NCBI GenBank assembly: GCA_945877005.1
Contig: CAMCQL010000032.1
Coordinates: 1 to 12,955 of the forward strand
Origin: Chryseobacterium gleum
GTDB taxonomy: Bacteria; Bacteroidota; Bacteroidia; Flavobacteriales_D; Crocinitomicaceae
Length of the DNA stretch: 12,955 bases
Direction: 5' to 3'
Below the pieces are notes generated by a model. It was not told the DNA's origin, made no database searches, and saw only the letters and a program-made list of their open reading frames with translations. Position numbers and translations under genes: made by a program. Below, in pieces: positions 6,646 through 12,955 of the stretch (within the stretch, counting starts at the first letter, position 1; every line of letters starts with the position of its first letter).

Positions 6646-7674
6646 ATGGCAGGTCACGCGGAAATACAAATTGATTCAAAAACCCTTTGGGGAGGTAAAA
6701 TTTCACCTTTCAGTACAAGTTATGGAAAACTTATGATGTGGTTTTTCCTTATATCTGATGCATTAACTTTTGGTGGACTGTTAATTTCTTACGGTTTTAC
6801 TCGTCACGATAGTCAAGTTTCTTGGCCAATCGGTGAGGAAACATTTAACTCATTACCATTTTTAGGACATGGTTATCCTTTGCTTTACGTTGCATTGATG
6901 ACTTTTATCCTTATCGTGTCTTCTGTTACAATGGTGTTAGCAGTTGAAGCTGGACACAGAATGGATAAGAAAGGAGTTGTTAAATGGATGTTGGCTACAA
7001 TCATCGGTGGACTTTTCTTTGTTGGTTCTCAAGCTTGGGAATGGTACCATTTTATTCATGGATCTGAATTTGGAAAAGTTGAATTGGTCGATGGGTCTAA
7101 AGCAGTTGTTCACGGACATTTCGGTGAATTGAAAAATTTTACTGTCTTAGAAGCTGGTAAACACCACAAAAAAGGGGAAGTAGTTACAGATGATTTATTA
7201 CACCAATTTCACCATGCTATTGAGAATGGTCATTTAGAAGCAGGTAAAATTACTTTACACGATGGTTCAGTTGCTAAAGTTAACAGAGCAAAAGACGAGC
7301 ATATGGTGTTGGTGATTAAAGAACCAGGAAAACAATTTTCTAAAGTTGGCACTAAGATTGAAGGAGCTAAAGCAAGTAAGGTATATGAAGAAATAATTAA
7401 CAGTGGTACGCCAAATAGAGTTATTTATGGAGCGAACTTGTCTGTAAATGAATATGGTCCATCACAATACGCTCAATTCTTTTTCTTCATTACAGGATTT
7501 CATGGATTCCACGTTTTTTCTGGTGTAGTAATTAACTTTATTATCTTTTTAGGAGTTTTAAGAGGTCTTTATCACAAAAGAGGACATTACGAAATGGTTG
7601 AGAAAACTGGATTGTACTGGCATTTTGTCGATTTAGTTTGGGTGTTTGTTTTCACATTCTTCTATTTAGTTTAA
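6646..7674 (+). CDS. ctaE: Cytochrome c oxidase subunit III (second, canonical motifs) with His-rich loop insertion
   Basis: A 342-residue oxidase subunit III. Helices are predicted at about 27-50, 76-101, 110-131, 275-300 and 320-342. The canonical motifs are present: SQAWEWYHFIHG at the end of helix 3, QYAQFFFFITGFHGFHVFSG at 274-293, and GLYWHFVDLVWVFVFTFFYL at the C-terminus. Between helices 3 and 4, residues about 140-268 form a soluble insertion. It has two tandem units beginning GKVELVDGS (143) and GKITLHDGS (200). The first unit is rich in histidine (H156, H158, H173, H174, H186, H189, H190, H196). Larger loops at this position are known in Bacteroidota subunit III, so the insertion itself is not an assembly error. 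ATG at 6646 is the clear start. Confidence 0.93.
   Translation: MAGHAEIQIDSKTLWGGKISPFSTSYGKLMMWFFLISDALTFGGLLISYGFTRHDSQVSWPIGEETFNSLPFLGHGYPLLYVALMTFILIVSSVTMVLAVEAGHRMDKKGVVKWMLATIIGGLFFVGSQAWEWYHFIHGSEFGKVELVDGSKAVVHGHFGELKNFTVLEAGKHHKKGEVVTDDLLHQFHHAIENGHLEAGKITLHDGSVAKVNRAKDEHMVLVIKEPGKQFSKVGTKIEGAKASKVYEEIINSGTPNRVIYGANLSVNEYGPSQYAQFFFFITGFHGFHVFSGVVINFIIFLGVLRGLYHKRGHYEMVEKTGLYWHFVDLVWVFVFTFFYLV
7072..7413 (+). repeat. Two tandem 57-residue units in the second subunit III insertion
   Basis: Unit 1 covers residues 143-199 and unit 2 about 200-256. The first 13 positions share G, K, L, D, G, S, A and V (8 of 13 identical). Later positions match more weakly (E-x-G-K near position 29 and A/E-I-x-N near position 50). 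Only the head of the unit is strongly similar. Confidence 0.5.
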
Positions 7675-7693
7675 TCAGAAATATATTTTTAGT

Positions 7694-8062
7694 ATGGAAA
7701 GAGATGATATATACGAGTATTCATTAGATACTCATCACGATGAAGCAACAGGAGTTAAAATAAGAAAAAAGATATTGGTTGTTACTGCCTTATTGACTCT
7801 TATTACAGTTGTTGAAGTTTTTTTAGGTGCATTTATTAAACAAGGTACAACAATTTGGCCACTTGTTAAATGGTCTTTTATTGTCATGACATTAGTGAAA
7901 GCAGGGTATATTGTGTTAGTTTTCATGCATTTAGGGGATGAAAAAAAATCATTAAAATACGTAATTCTTCTTCCTTACATTGTATTTGTAATTTATTTAA
8001 TATTTATTGCTCTAACTGAAGGTATAGCGGTAGACACAGCTTTGAAAGTTTACGGATTCTAA
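7694..8062 (+). CDS. Cytochrome c oxidase subunit IV (COX4/caa3 subunit IV family)
   Basis: A 122-residue small oxidase subunit of the prokaryotic COX4 family, normal in length. Three membrane helices are predicted at about 27-48, 58-78 and 88-108. The signature FMHLGDEKKSLK at 77-88 links the second and third helices, as in other Bacteroidota members. The N-terminus is acidic and His-containing (LDTHHDEATG) and probably lies outside the membrane. It sits 19 bases after the second subunit III gene and 9 bases before the first SCO gene, so it is within the operon. It has no catalytic residues and is thought to stabilise the complex. Confidence 0.88.
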   Translation: MERDDIYEYSLDTHHDEATGVKIRKKILVVTALLTLITVVEVFLGAFIKQGTTIWPLVKWSFIVMTLVKAGYIVLVFMHLGDEKKSLKYVILLPYIVFVIYLIFIALTEGIAVDTALKVYGF

Positions 8063-8071
8063 TAAGTCGAT

Positions 8072-8749
8072 ATGACAAAAATTAACGGTTCTGCCGGACG
8101 ATTAAAAGGAATAATTGTTTTAATTCTTTTATTCGGTCCGGCTTCTTTTTTGATATTTATTTCTTCTCGCGGATGTGAACACAAATTCGTTGAATTAGAC
8201 GATATGGGTAAAGTATCAAATTACAATTTTGTTAATGCGGACGGTGCTCAGATGAATCAAGCTACGTTCAAAAATAAAGTAGTTTTATTTACGACGCTTC
8301 AAGTTACTTGCCCGAATAAATGTGCGGTTTCTTTTTGGCATTTAGACCAGTTGATTTATCAACATTTAAGAAAAAATAAAAAGAAATTAGGCCATGTAAA
8401 ACTGGTTTCTTTTGTGACTGATAGTAAAGGAAATCCATATTCGAATCTAAATGATGTTGAATTTATGCTGAAAGATCAAGTGGAGAAGTACGATTCTTCC
8501 GTTTGGATTTTAGCCAACGGTGATGCGAAGTCATTATACAATATTTCTCGTAATGGAGAAAATTTATTAATGAAAGGTAATCAATATTTTGGAGGGGAAG
8601 CTTTTCAGGAGTTGATGTTATTGGTTGATAAAAGAAATCATCTTCGAATGGTTTTAAAAGGCAATTCTGAAGGGATGATTCGTAAAATGAAGGAACATAT
8701 TGCTTTATTAGACAAACAATACGATAAAGAAGCATTTAAGCATAAGTGA
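8072..8749 (+). CDS. SCO1/SenC-like thioredoxin-fold protein, copper-ligand His replaced
   Basis: A 225-residue membrane-anchored protein with one N-terminal helix (about 13-31) and a periplasmic thioredoxin-like domain. The SCO cysteine pair is kept as TCPNKC (C80, C84). The histidine that normally completes the copper site is not there. The segment GGEAFQELMLLVDK aligns without gaps to GGYAHSPAFVLVDK of the next gene, and the His position is Phe178. An extra Cys (C35) lies just after the membrane helix. It may therefore act as a thiol-disulfide reductase or as a partner of the neighbouring SCO protein instead of a copper carrier; that is inference. Its stop overlaps the start of the next gene by one base (TGATG), implying translational coupling. 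Confidence 0.78.
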   Translation: MTKINGSAGRLKGIIVLILLFGPASFLIFISSRGCEHKFVELDDMGKVSNYNFVNADGAQMNQATFKNKVVLFTTLQVTCPNKCAVSFWHLDQLIYQHLRKNKKKLGHVKLVSFVTDSKGNPYSNLNDVEFMLKDQVEKYDSSVWILANGDAKSLYNISRNGENLLMKGNQYFGGEAFQELMLLVDKRNHLRMVLKGNSEGMIRKMKEHIALLDKQYDKEAFKHK

Positions 8750-9426
8750 TGAAGCAACGATTTAATTTTTTTTCGTTATTTTTTACTTTTCTACTTTTTT
8801 ATTCGTGCAATAACAAAACTAAGTTGCACGTTTTACCTTACATTGGTAATTACGATGTGATGTATGATACAGTGGATGGAGTAGAGGTTGCGGACACTGT
8901 TTATCCTAAAATTCCTTTTTTTAGTTTTTTAAATCAAGATTCTATTAAAATAACATCTAACAATCTCCTTGGAAAGGTTTGGATAGCTGATTTCTTCTTT
9001 ACTTCTTGTCCTACTATTTGCCCTAAGATGACCAATCAAATGAAGCGTTTATCGTTAAAAACAAAAGATATTTCTTCAGAAGTACAGTTTATTTCTTTCT
9101 CAATCAATCCTAAATACGATCAACCTTACCGTTTAAGTAAATACATGAAATTGTATGGAATTACATCTTCCAATTGGGTGTTTTTAACTGGTAATGAAGC
9201 AAAGACTCATGCGCTTGGTGTTGATTATTTTCAAGTATTTGCAAATAAAGACATCGCTTCTGAAGGTGGCTATGCCCATTCTCCAGCCTTTGTACTGGTG
9301 GACAAAAGCGGATATGTTCGTGGTGTTTATGTAGGAACAGAAACAAGCCAAGTGAATCAATTAGAAAAAGATTTAAGAAAATTATTAAAATATGAATACT
9401 ATGTCGAACACGCCGAAAAAAACTGA
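8749..9426 (+). CDS. SCO1/SenC family copper chaperone lipoprotein
   Basis: A 225-residue protein predicted to deliver copper to the CuA site of oxidase subunit II. It begins with a lipoprotein-like signal ending FYSC (Cys20), suggesting membrane attachment by lipid. The SCO motif FTSCPTICP gives C87 and C91, and H177 lies in GGYAHSPAFVLVDK, so the full copper site is present. The reading frame is open from a GTG at 8746, but the ATG at 8749 is preferred: it overlaps the previous stop as TGATG and places a Met-Lys before the signal helix. Its 3' end overlaps the DUF420 gene in another frame. Together with the preceding gene it forms a tandem SCO pair, of which this one looks like the functional metallochaperone. 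Confidence 0.88.
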   Translation: MKQRFNFFSLFFTFLLFYSCNNKTKLHVLPYIGNYDVMYDTVDGVEVADTVYPKIPFFSFLNQDSIKITSNNLLGKVWIADFFFTSCPTICPKMTNQMKRLSLKTKDISSEVQFISFSINPKYDQPYRLSKYMKLYGITSSNWVFLTGNEAKTHALGVDYFQVFANKDIASEGGYAHSPAFVLVDKSGYVRGVYVGTETSQVNQLEKDLRKLLKYEYYVEHAEKN

Positions 9427-9922
9427 AAATTTTAAGCGCTTAATTATAGGTGCTTCAATTGCTATCCCTTTAGTTGTAGCAGTTTTATTCAAAGTAAAAA
9501 TAGAAGGAGTCGATTTATCTATTTTACCGCCAGTTTATGCTTCCATTAATGGTGTGACAGGTATTTTATTGATACTAGCTTTAATTGCTATTAAAAAGGG
9601 TAAAATTAAACTTCATGAGGGAATCATTAAAGTCTGTTTAATATTGTCTCTTTTATTTCTTGCGTGCTATGTTGCATACCATATGACGAGTGACCCTACA
9701 ACTTATGGTGGTTCGTATAAAGGGGCTTATTATTTTATATTAATTTCTCATATAATTTTGAGTATAGCTGTGGTTCCTTTGGTATTATTTACTTATTTAT
9801 TTGCATGGCAAGGAGATTTTGTAAAACACAAAAAATACACAAAAATTGCATGGCCTTTGTGGTTTTATGTAGCTGTTACAGGCGTTATAGTCTATTGGAT
9901 GATCGCTCCTTTTTACAGATAG
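9392..9922 (+). CDS. DUF420 membrane protein (CtaM/YozB-like oxidase assembly factor)
   Basis: A 176-residue protein with five predicted membrane helices (about 16-34, 46-67, 78-97, 113-134, 154-172). It belongs to the DUF420 family, whose member CtaM is needed for heme-copper oxidase function in Staphylococcus aureus. Conserved features include KLHEGIIK (H75), YVAYHMTSD (H97), YFILISHIILS (H120) and WPLWFYVAVTGVIVYWM. The histidines are spread over the helices as expected for a heme- or metal-handling membrane protein. Two starts are possible: ATG 9392 (35-base overlap with the SCO gene) or ATG 9401, three codons later; the sequence does not decide between them. It is the last gene of the operon: a palindromic repeat element begins immediately after the TAG stop. 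Confidence 0.88.
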   Translation: MNTMSNTPKKTENFKRLIIGASIAIPLVVAVLFKVKIEGVDLSILPPVYASINGVTGILLILALIAIKKGKIKLHEGIIKVCLILSLLFLACYVAYHMTSDPTTYGGSYKGAYYFILISHIILSIAVVPLVLFTYLFAWQGDFVKHKKYTKIAWPLWFYVAVTGVIVYWMIAPFYR

Positions 9923-10002
9923 TAAGACCGTTGCAAAAGTTATAAATCGAGGGATGTTAAATTTTGATTCAACGATGAGTTAGGGGTTTTGCAAGGGGCT
10001 TA
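9923..10002 (+). repeat. Short copy (80 bp) of a palindromic MITE-like element
   Basis: Terminal 16-base arms at 9923-9938 and 9987-10002 are inverted repeats with 14 of 16 positions matching. The sequence aligns to the longer element at 12187-12324 in the same orientation but lacks its central 57 bases (12216-12272). It begins on the base after the DUF420 stop codon. The flanks (ATAGT and ATAAT) are nearly a 5-base direct repeat, weak evidence of a target duplication. It might also serve as a termination or mRNA-end structure for the oxidase operon. Confidence 0.7.
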
Positions 10003-10107
10003 TAATTTTGTTTTGCACTGATTATAAGTCTTTACAAATTTAATTAGTCCAACTGAATTTTTAGATTTAGCAATTAGAATTGAATTTAACGCAATGGAAG
10101 CTTTTAA

Positions 10108-12063
10108 TTAGCTAACTTTTGTTTCATTTATTGTTTTAAGTTGTTTTGATTTCGTCAATTCCAATGCTTTTTTAACAATTGCTTTCGTATCAAAGCCAGC
10201 TTCTTCGTACAATTCTTTTTGAGTACCATGATGTATGTAAGTATCTGGAATACCTAGTCGCACTACTTTGGAGGAATAATTGTTATCAGCCATAAATTCT
10301 AAGATAGCGCTTCCCATTCCCCCCATAATGCATCCATCTTCGATGGTAATAATGCATTCAAATTTACTGAAAACTTCATGTAACAATATCTCATCAAGAG
10401 GCTTTACAAATCTCATATCATAATGAGCAGCAGAAACACCATTATTTTTTAGTTCATTGACAGCGGATTGAGCGAAAACACCTGTTGTACCAATAGTTAG
10501 TATTGCAATATCACTCCCATCCTTTAATTTTCTTCCTGTACCAATTTTGATTTCTTTTAATGGTGTCTTCCATTCTAACATGGAACCATTTCCCCTAGGG
10601 TAGCGAATTGAAAAAGGCCCTCTGTTTTCCATTTGAGCGGTATACATCAAGTTTCTCAATTCTTCCTCGTTCATAGGAGCAGAAACAATCATATTTGGAA
10701 TCATTCTCATATAGGCAATGTCGTAAGCACCGTGGTGTGTTGCCCCATCTGCCCCAACGAATCCTCCACGATCTAAACAAAAAACAACGTTTAAATTTTG
10801 TAGCGCAACATCGTGTAATACTTGATCATACGCACGTTGCATAAACGAGGAATAGATATTGCAAAATGGAACGAGTCCTTGAGTAGCCAAACCTGCCGAG
10901 AAGGTTACTGCATGTTGTTCTGCAATTCCAACATCGAACGCTCTATTAGGCATGGCTGCCATCATTATATTCAACGAACAACCTGAAGGCATTGCAGGGG
11001 TTACACCCATTATTTTATCATTCTTTTCAGCTAATTCCACAATGGTATGTCCAAAAACATCTTGAAATTTAGGTGGTTCTGGTGATTTAGGCACCACTTT
11101 AATTATTTCTCCAGTGTCTTTATTGAAAACACCTGGTGCATGCCATTTTGTTGGGTCACCTTCTTCTGAATACTTATAGCCTTTACCTTTAACAGTAATA
11201 CAATGTAATATTTTAGGACCAGGGATGTGTTTAAGATCCTCAAGTACTTTTGCTAATCCAACAACATCGTGTCCGTCAACTGGACCAAAATATCTGAATT
11301 TTAGTGATTCAAAAAGGTTACTTTGATTGAGTAATGTACTTTTAAGTGAATGCGAAATTTTCGAAACAACTGTTTGAGCATCTGGACCAAATTTTGATAT
11401 TTTGCCTAACATTTTCCATACTTCATCTTTCACTTTGTTATAAGTGTGAGATGTTGTAATGTCTGTTAAGTATTCTTTTAAAGCGCCAACATTTGGGTCA
11501 ATTGACATACAATTGTCATTAAGTATAACGAGTAGATTTGCGTCTTTTTCAAATCCAGCATGATTCATACCTTCAAATGCTAAGCCTGCAGTCATCGCGC
11601 CATCGCCTATCACAGCAATATGTTGTCTTTTTTTCTCTCCTTTGTATCTATTTGCTGCAGCCATACCAAGGGCAGCTGATATTGAAGTAGAAGAATGACC
11701 TACACCAAATGTATCGTATTCACTTTCACTTCTTTTAGGAAATCCTGAAATTCCACCTTTCAAACGGTTTGTATGAAAGACAGATCTTCTGCCTGTTAAA
11801 ATTTTATGACCGTAAGCTTGGTGACCGACGTCCCAAACAAGTTGATCATAAGGTGTATTAAAAACGTAATGGAGGGCAACAGTCAGCTCAACCACACCTA
11901 AACTTGCGCCAAAGTGACTATTTCCAATTTCAGAGATTACGTCAATGATGTATTGTCTCAAGTCGTTTGAAACATTTGGTAAATCGTTTAACTTAAATTT
12001 ATCTCTTAAATCAGAAGGTAACTCAATTTGCTCTAAGTAGGTGCCTGCTTTATAGTTTGCCAT
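10108..12063 (-). CDS. dxs: 1-deoxy-D-xylulose-5-phosphate synthase
   Basis: Cytoplasmic thiamine-diphosphate enzyme that condenses pyruvate and glyceraldehyde 3-phosphate, the first step of the MEP isoprenoid pathway. It is 651 residues, a full-length member. The N-terminal domain has GNSHFGASLG at 47-56, WDVGHQAYGHKILTGR at 77-92 (H81) and FGVGHSSTSIS at 119-129. The thiamine-diphosphate/Mg site is GDGAMTAG (153-160) through NDN (182-184). YFGPVDGHD is at 258-266. The second half has the catalytic GIAEQHAVTFSAGLA (E382) and the DRGGFVGADGATHHG segment at 431-445. The C-terminal transketolase domain is complete. The ATG at 12063 lies about 13 bases after a predicted transcription start. It is monocistronic, flanked on both sides by copies of the palindromic repeat. 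Confidence 0.97.
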   Translation of the reverse strand: MANYKAGTYLEQIELPSDLRDKFKLNDLPNVSNDLRQYIIDVISEIGNSHFGASLGVVELTVALHYVFNTPYDQLVWDVGHQAYGHKILTGRRSVFHTNRLKGGISGFPKRSESEYDTFGVGHSSTSISAALGMAAANRYKGEKKRQHIAVIGDGAMTAGLAFEGMNHAGFEKDANLLVILNDNCMSIDPNVGALKEYLTDITTSHTYNKVKDEVWKMLGKISKFGPDAQTVVSKISHSLKSTLLNQSNLFESLKFRYFGPVDGHDVVGLAKVLEDLKHIPGPKILHCITVKGKGYKYSEEGDPTKWHAPGVFNKDTGEIIKVVPKSPEPPKFQDVFGHTIVELAEKNDKIMGVTPAMPSGCSLNIMMAAMPNRAFDVGIAEQHAVTFSAGLATQGLVPFCNIYSSFMQRAYDQVLHDVALQNLNVVFCLDRGGFVGADGATHHGAYDIAYMRMIPNMIVSAPMNEEELRNLMYTAQMENRGPFSIRYPRGNGSMLEWKTPLKEIKIGTGRKLKDGSDIAILTIGTTGVFAQSAVNELKNNGVSAAHYDMRFVKPLDEILLHEVFSKFECIITIEDGCIMGGMGSAILEFMADNNYSSKVVRLGIPDTYIHHGTQKELYEEAGFDTKAIVKKALELTKSKQLKTINETKVS

Positions 12064-12081
12064 AGACGTTTTTTGAATCTA

Positions 12082-12113
12082 CAAAGTTATTATTTATGTA
12101 GTGATTAAACAAA
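12082..12113 (-). promoter_or_regulatory. Bacteroidota-type promoter of dxs
   Basis: On the minus strand TTTG (12113-12110), 20 bases, then TAACTTTG (12089-12082). Both boxes and the spacing fit the Bacteroidota primary sigma consensus, the best match in the window. Transcription is expected to start near 12076, giving a leader of about 13 bases before the ATG at 12063. Confidence 0.65.
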
Positions 12114-12186
12114 TAAAGTTCGGTTTTGTTGTTCGTACTTCAATTATATTGATTCTCCATAGAGATGAGTGTTGTTTTCCATATTT

Positions 12187-12324
12187 TAAGACCGTTTCAA
12201 AAGTTATAAATCGAGGCGGATTAAAAATTCAATACCGGTTTCGATAACAATCGGAATTACCATTGTAAATGAGGATGTTAAATTTTTGATTCAACGATGA
12301 GTTAAGGGTTTTGAAACGGTCTTA
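12187..12324 (+). repeat. Long copy (138 bp) of a palindromic MITE-like element
   Basis: The ends 12187-12202 and 12309-12324 are perfect 16-base inverted repeats (TAAGACCGTTTCAAAA). There is no coding capacity. If the element is taken as 12188-12323, it is flanked by ATTTT on both sides (12183-12187 and 12324-12328), a possible 5-base target duplication in A+T-rich sequence. Inside, CCGGTT (12235-12240) and AATCGG (12249-12254) can form a small hairpin, which lies in the 57 bases missing from the copy at 9923-10002. Alternatives are a non-mobile REP-like palindrome or a structured RNA. Confidence 0.75.
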
Positions 12325-12389
12325 TTTTATTCATTTTAAATTTCAGTGATAAGATGTACTTTTACTCTTCAAACATATATTCTTGAACA

Positions 12390-12749
12390 ATGAAAAAATT
12401 CTTTTATTTATCAACCTGCGATACATGTAAAAAAATAATGAAAACGTTACAGCTTCCAGAACAGATTGAATTAATTGACATCAAATTTCGCTCTATTTTA
12501 GAAGACGAATTAGATTGTATGAAAGATTTGTCTGGTAGTTTTGAGTCTCTTTTTTCAAAGAAAGCCATTAAGTATCGCTCACTCGGATTAAACAACCAAA
12601 ATTTAATGGAGCTTGATTTTAAACGATTGATTTTAGAGGAATATACTTTTTTAAAAAGACCTGTTTTAGTAATTGATGATCATATTGTTATAGGTAATTC
12701 AAAAGAAGCGATTGATAACATGTTAATTCTAATAGAAAACAAACATTAA
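12390..12749 (+). CDS. ArsC/Spx-family thioredoxin-fold protein (arsenate reductase-like)
   Basis: A 119-residue cytoplasmic protein of the ArsC/Spx/YffB family, normal in length. It starts with a thioredoxin-type strand and the motif STCDTCKK (C10, C13). The C-terminal half contains EEYTFLKRPVLVIDDHIVIGNSKEAI, in which Arg-Pro is the cis-Pro region of the family and the following strands match. Because it has CxxC instead of the single N-terminal catalytic Cys of classical glutaredoxin-coupled ArsC, and no arsenic-resistance genes (arsR, arsB/acr3) lie next to it in the window, true arsenate reductase activity is doubtful. It is transcribed divergently from dxs and is apparently a single gene. 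Confidence 0.8.
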   Translation: MKKFFYLSTCDTCKKIMKTLQLPEQIELIDIKFRSILEDELDCMKDLSGSFESLFSKKAIKYRSLGLNNQNLMELDFKRLILEEYTFLKRPVLVIDDHIVIGNSKEAIDNMLILIENKH

Positions 12750-12881
12750 TTAACTTTTAATCAATTACAAGATATTTTTGAATTTTAACTACCAAAACTA
12801 GATTTTATATCGTAAAAATATCGTGTTTAAAAATACTTTTAACTTATAATCAATATGATTAATGAGGTATTTAATAGTCTA

Positions 12882-12918
12882 TTTATATAAAAAATGGTCG
12901 GGATACTTTCCGACCATT
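12882..12918 (-). terminator. Rho-independent terminator for a minus-strand gene entering from the right
   Basis: AATGGTCGG (12893-12901) and CCGACCATT (12910-12918) form a perfect 9-base stem, extendable by a G-T pair around a 6-base loop. Read on the minus strand it is followed by a T-rich tract (TTTTTTATATAAAT). On the plus strand the following sequence (CGTATC) is not T-rich, so the direction is minus. Confidence 0.75.
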
Positions 12919-12935
12919 CGTATCTTAAGAATTGA

Positions 12936-12955
12936 CTATTGATTAATAAATCCTT
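12936..12955 (-). CDS. Possible C-terminal end of a minus-strand gene (partial)
   Basis: On the minus strand one frame reads Gly-Phe-Ile-Asn-Gln then TAG (12938-12936), 18 bases before the terminator hairpin. Stop-to-hairpin spacing makes this a reasonable 3' end. Only five codons are visible, so the product is unknown; another frame stops at 12943-12945. Confidence 0.3.

Larger units (their letters stand above)
12064..12389. other. Divergent spacer between dxs and the ArsC-like gene
   Basis: 326 bases without a gene. From left to right it holds the dxs promoter (12082-12113, minus strand), about 70 unremarkable A+T-rich bases, the long palindromic element (12187-12324), and about 65 bases before the ArsC-like start. 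Upstream of that start TATTCTTG (12378-12385) is one base off a -7 box and only five bases from the ATG; it is not strong enough to call. Confidence 0.6.

Noticed and set aside
8463..8735. A 90-codon open frame on the minus strand inside the first SCO gene, and other frames of 60-80 codons antisense to good genes.
   Set aside because: Each lies fully inside a well-supported gene, has no recognisable domain and no promoter or start context; they are by-products of codon use in the opposite strand.
9919..10006. ATAGT and ATAAT flanking the short repeat as a target-site duplication.
   Set aside because: Only four of five bases match and the region is A+T-rich; by itself this does not prove insertion. 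It is mentioned only as weak support in the feature.
10003..10107. Possible terminator of dxs on the minus strand between the dxs stop and the short repeat.
   Set aside because: I found only short, broken inverted repeats and no hairpin followed by a T tract in the minus direction.
12390..12749. ArsC-like protein as part of an arsenic-resistance cluster.
   Set aside because: No arsR, arsB, acr3 or arsM neighbour is present and the active site is CxxC, more like Spx/YffB-type members.
12847..12861. Perfect A+T-rich inverted repeat TAATCA-ATA-TGATTA downstream of the ArsC-like gene.
   Set aside because: Six A+T-rich paired bases with a three-base centre are expected by chance in such composition, and there is no T tract or neighbouring promoter to support a terminator or operator.

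Overview
The window is a chromosomal stretch from an A+T-rich member of the Bacteroidota, most likely a flavobacterium (Flavobacteriales; the exact family cannot be fixed by eye). Several things point there. Promoters fit the Bacteroidota form (TTTG, then TAnnTTTG) and genes lack Shine-Dalgarno sequences. The cytochrome oxidase accessory operon has the arrangement typical of the phylum: ctaB, two different subunit III genes, a small subunit IV, SCO, then a DUF420 protein. There is also an acyltransferase/GNAT pair resembling the glycine-lipid genes of Bacteroides. The content is mostly core chromosomal genes; I see no phage, CRISPR array, transposase, tRNA or rRNA.

Layout. At 66-1878 (+) is an SDR-type L-threonine 3-dehydrogenase followed one base later by a secreted MORN-like repeat protein that starts with TTG. 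At 1949-3693 (+) is a two-gene unit for an acylated amino-acid lipid (PlsC-type O-acyltransferase plus GNAT-type N-acyltransferase). It converges on an ECF sigma factor at 3725-4315 (-), and the two share a compact bidirectional terminator that starts inside the GNAT coding end. A 302-base divergent spacer leads into the seven-gene oxidase operon at 4618-9922 (+): heme O synthase, two subunit III paralogues, subunit IV, two SCO-like thioredoxin-fold proteins and a CtaM-like DUF420 protein. Subunits I and II are not in the window. At 10108-12063 (-) is dxs, the first enzyme of the MEP isoprenoid pathway, and at 12390-12749 (+) an ArsC/Spx-family protein. The right edge holds a terminator for a gene entering from outside on the minus strand.

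How the genes work together. The oxidase operon supplies the heme modification (CtaB), copper delivery and thiol chemistry (SCO pair), assembly help (DUF420) and peripheral membrane subunits (III, III', IV) of a terminal oxidase. dxs supplies isoprenoid precursors, which are needed among other things for the farnesyl tail that CtaB attaches, but it is a separate transcription unit.

The parts most worth a second look are: (i) both subunit III paralogues carry a large soluble insertion in the same inter-helix loop, each apparently built from repeats of about 55-57 residues, one of them histidine-rich; (ii) of the two tandem SCO proteins, one keeps the CxxxC pair but has Phe where the copper-ligand His should be; (iii) a small mobile-looking palindromic element, in 138-base and 80-base forms, sits on both sides of dxs in the same orientation, with a compensatory base-pair change in its terminal stem and a missing hairpin module in the short copy. 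I do not see a clearly new multi-gene system.
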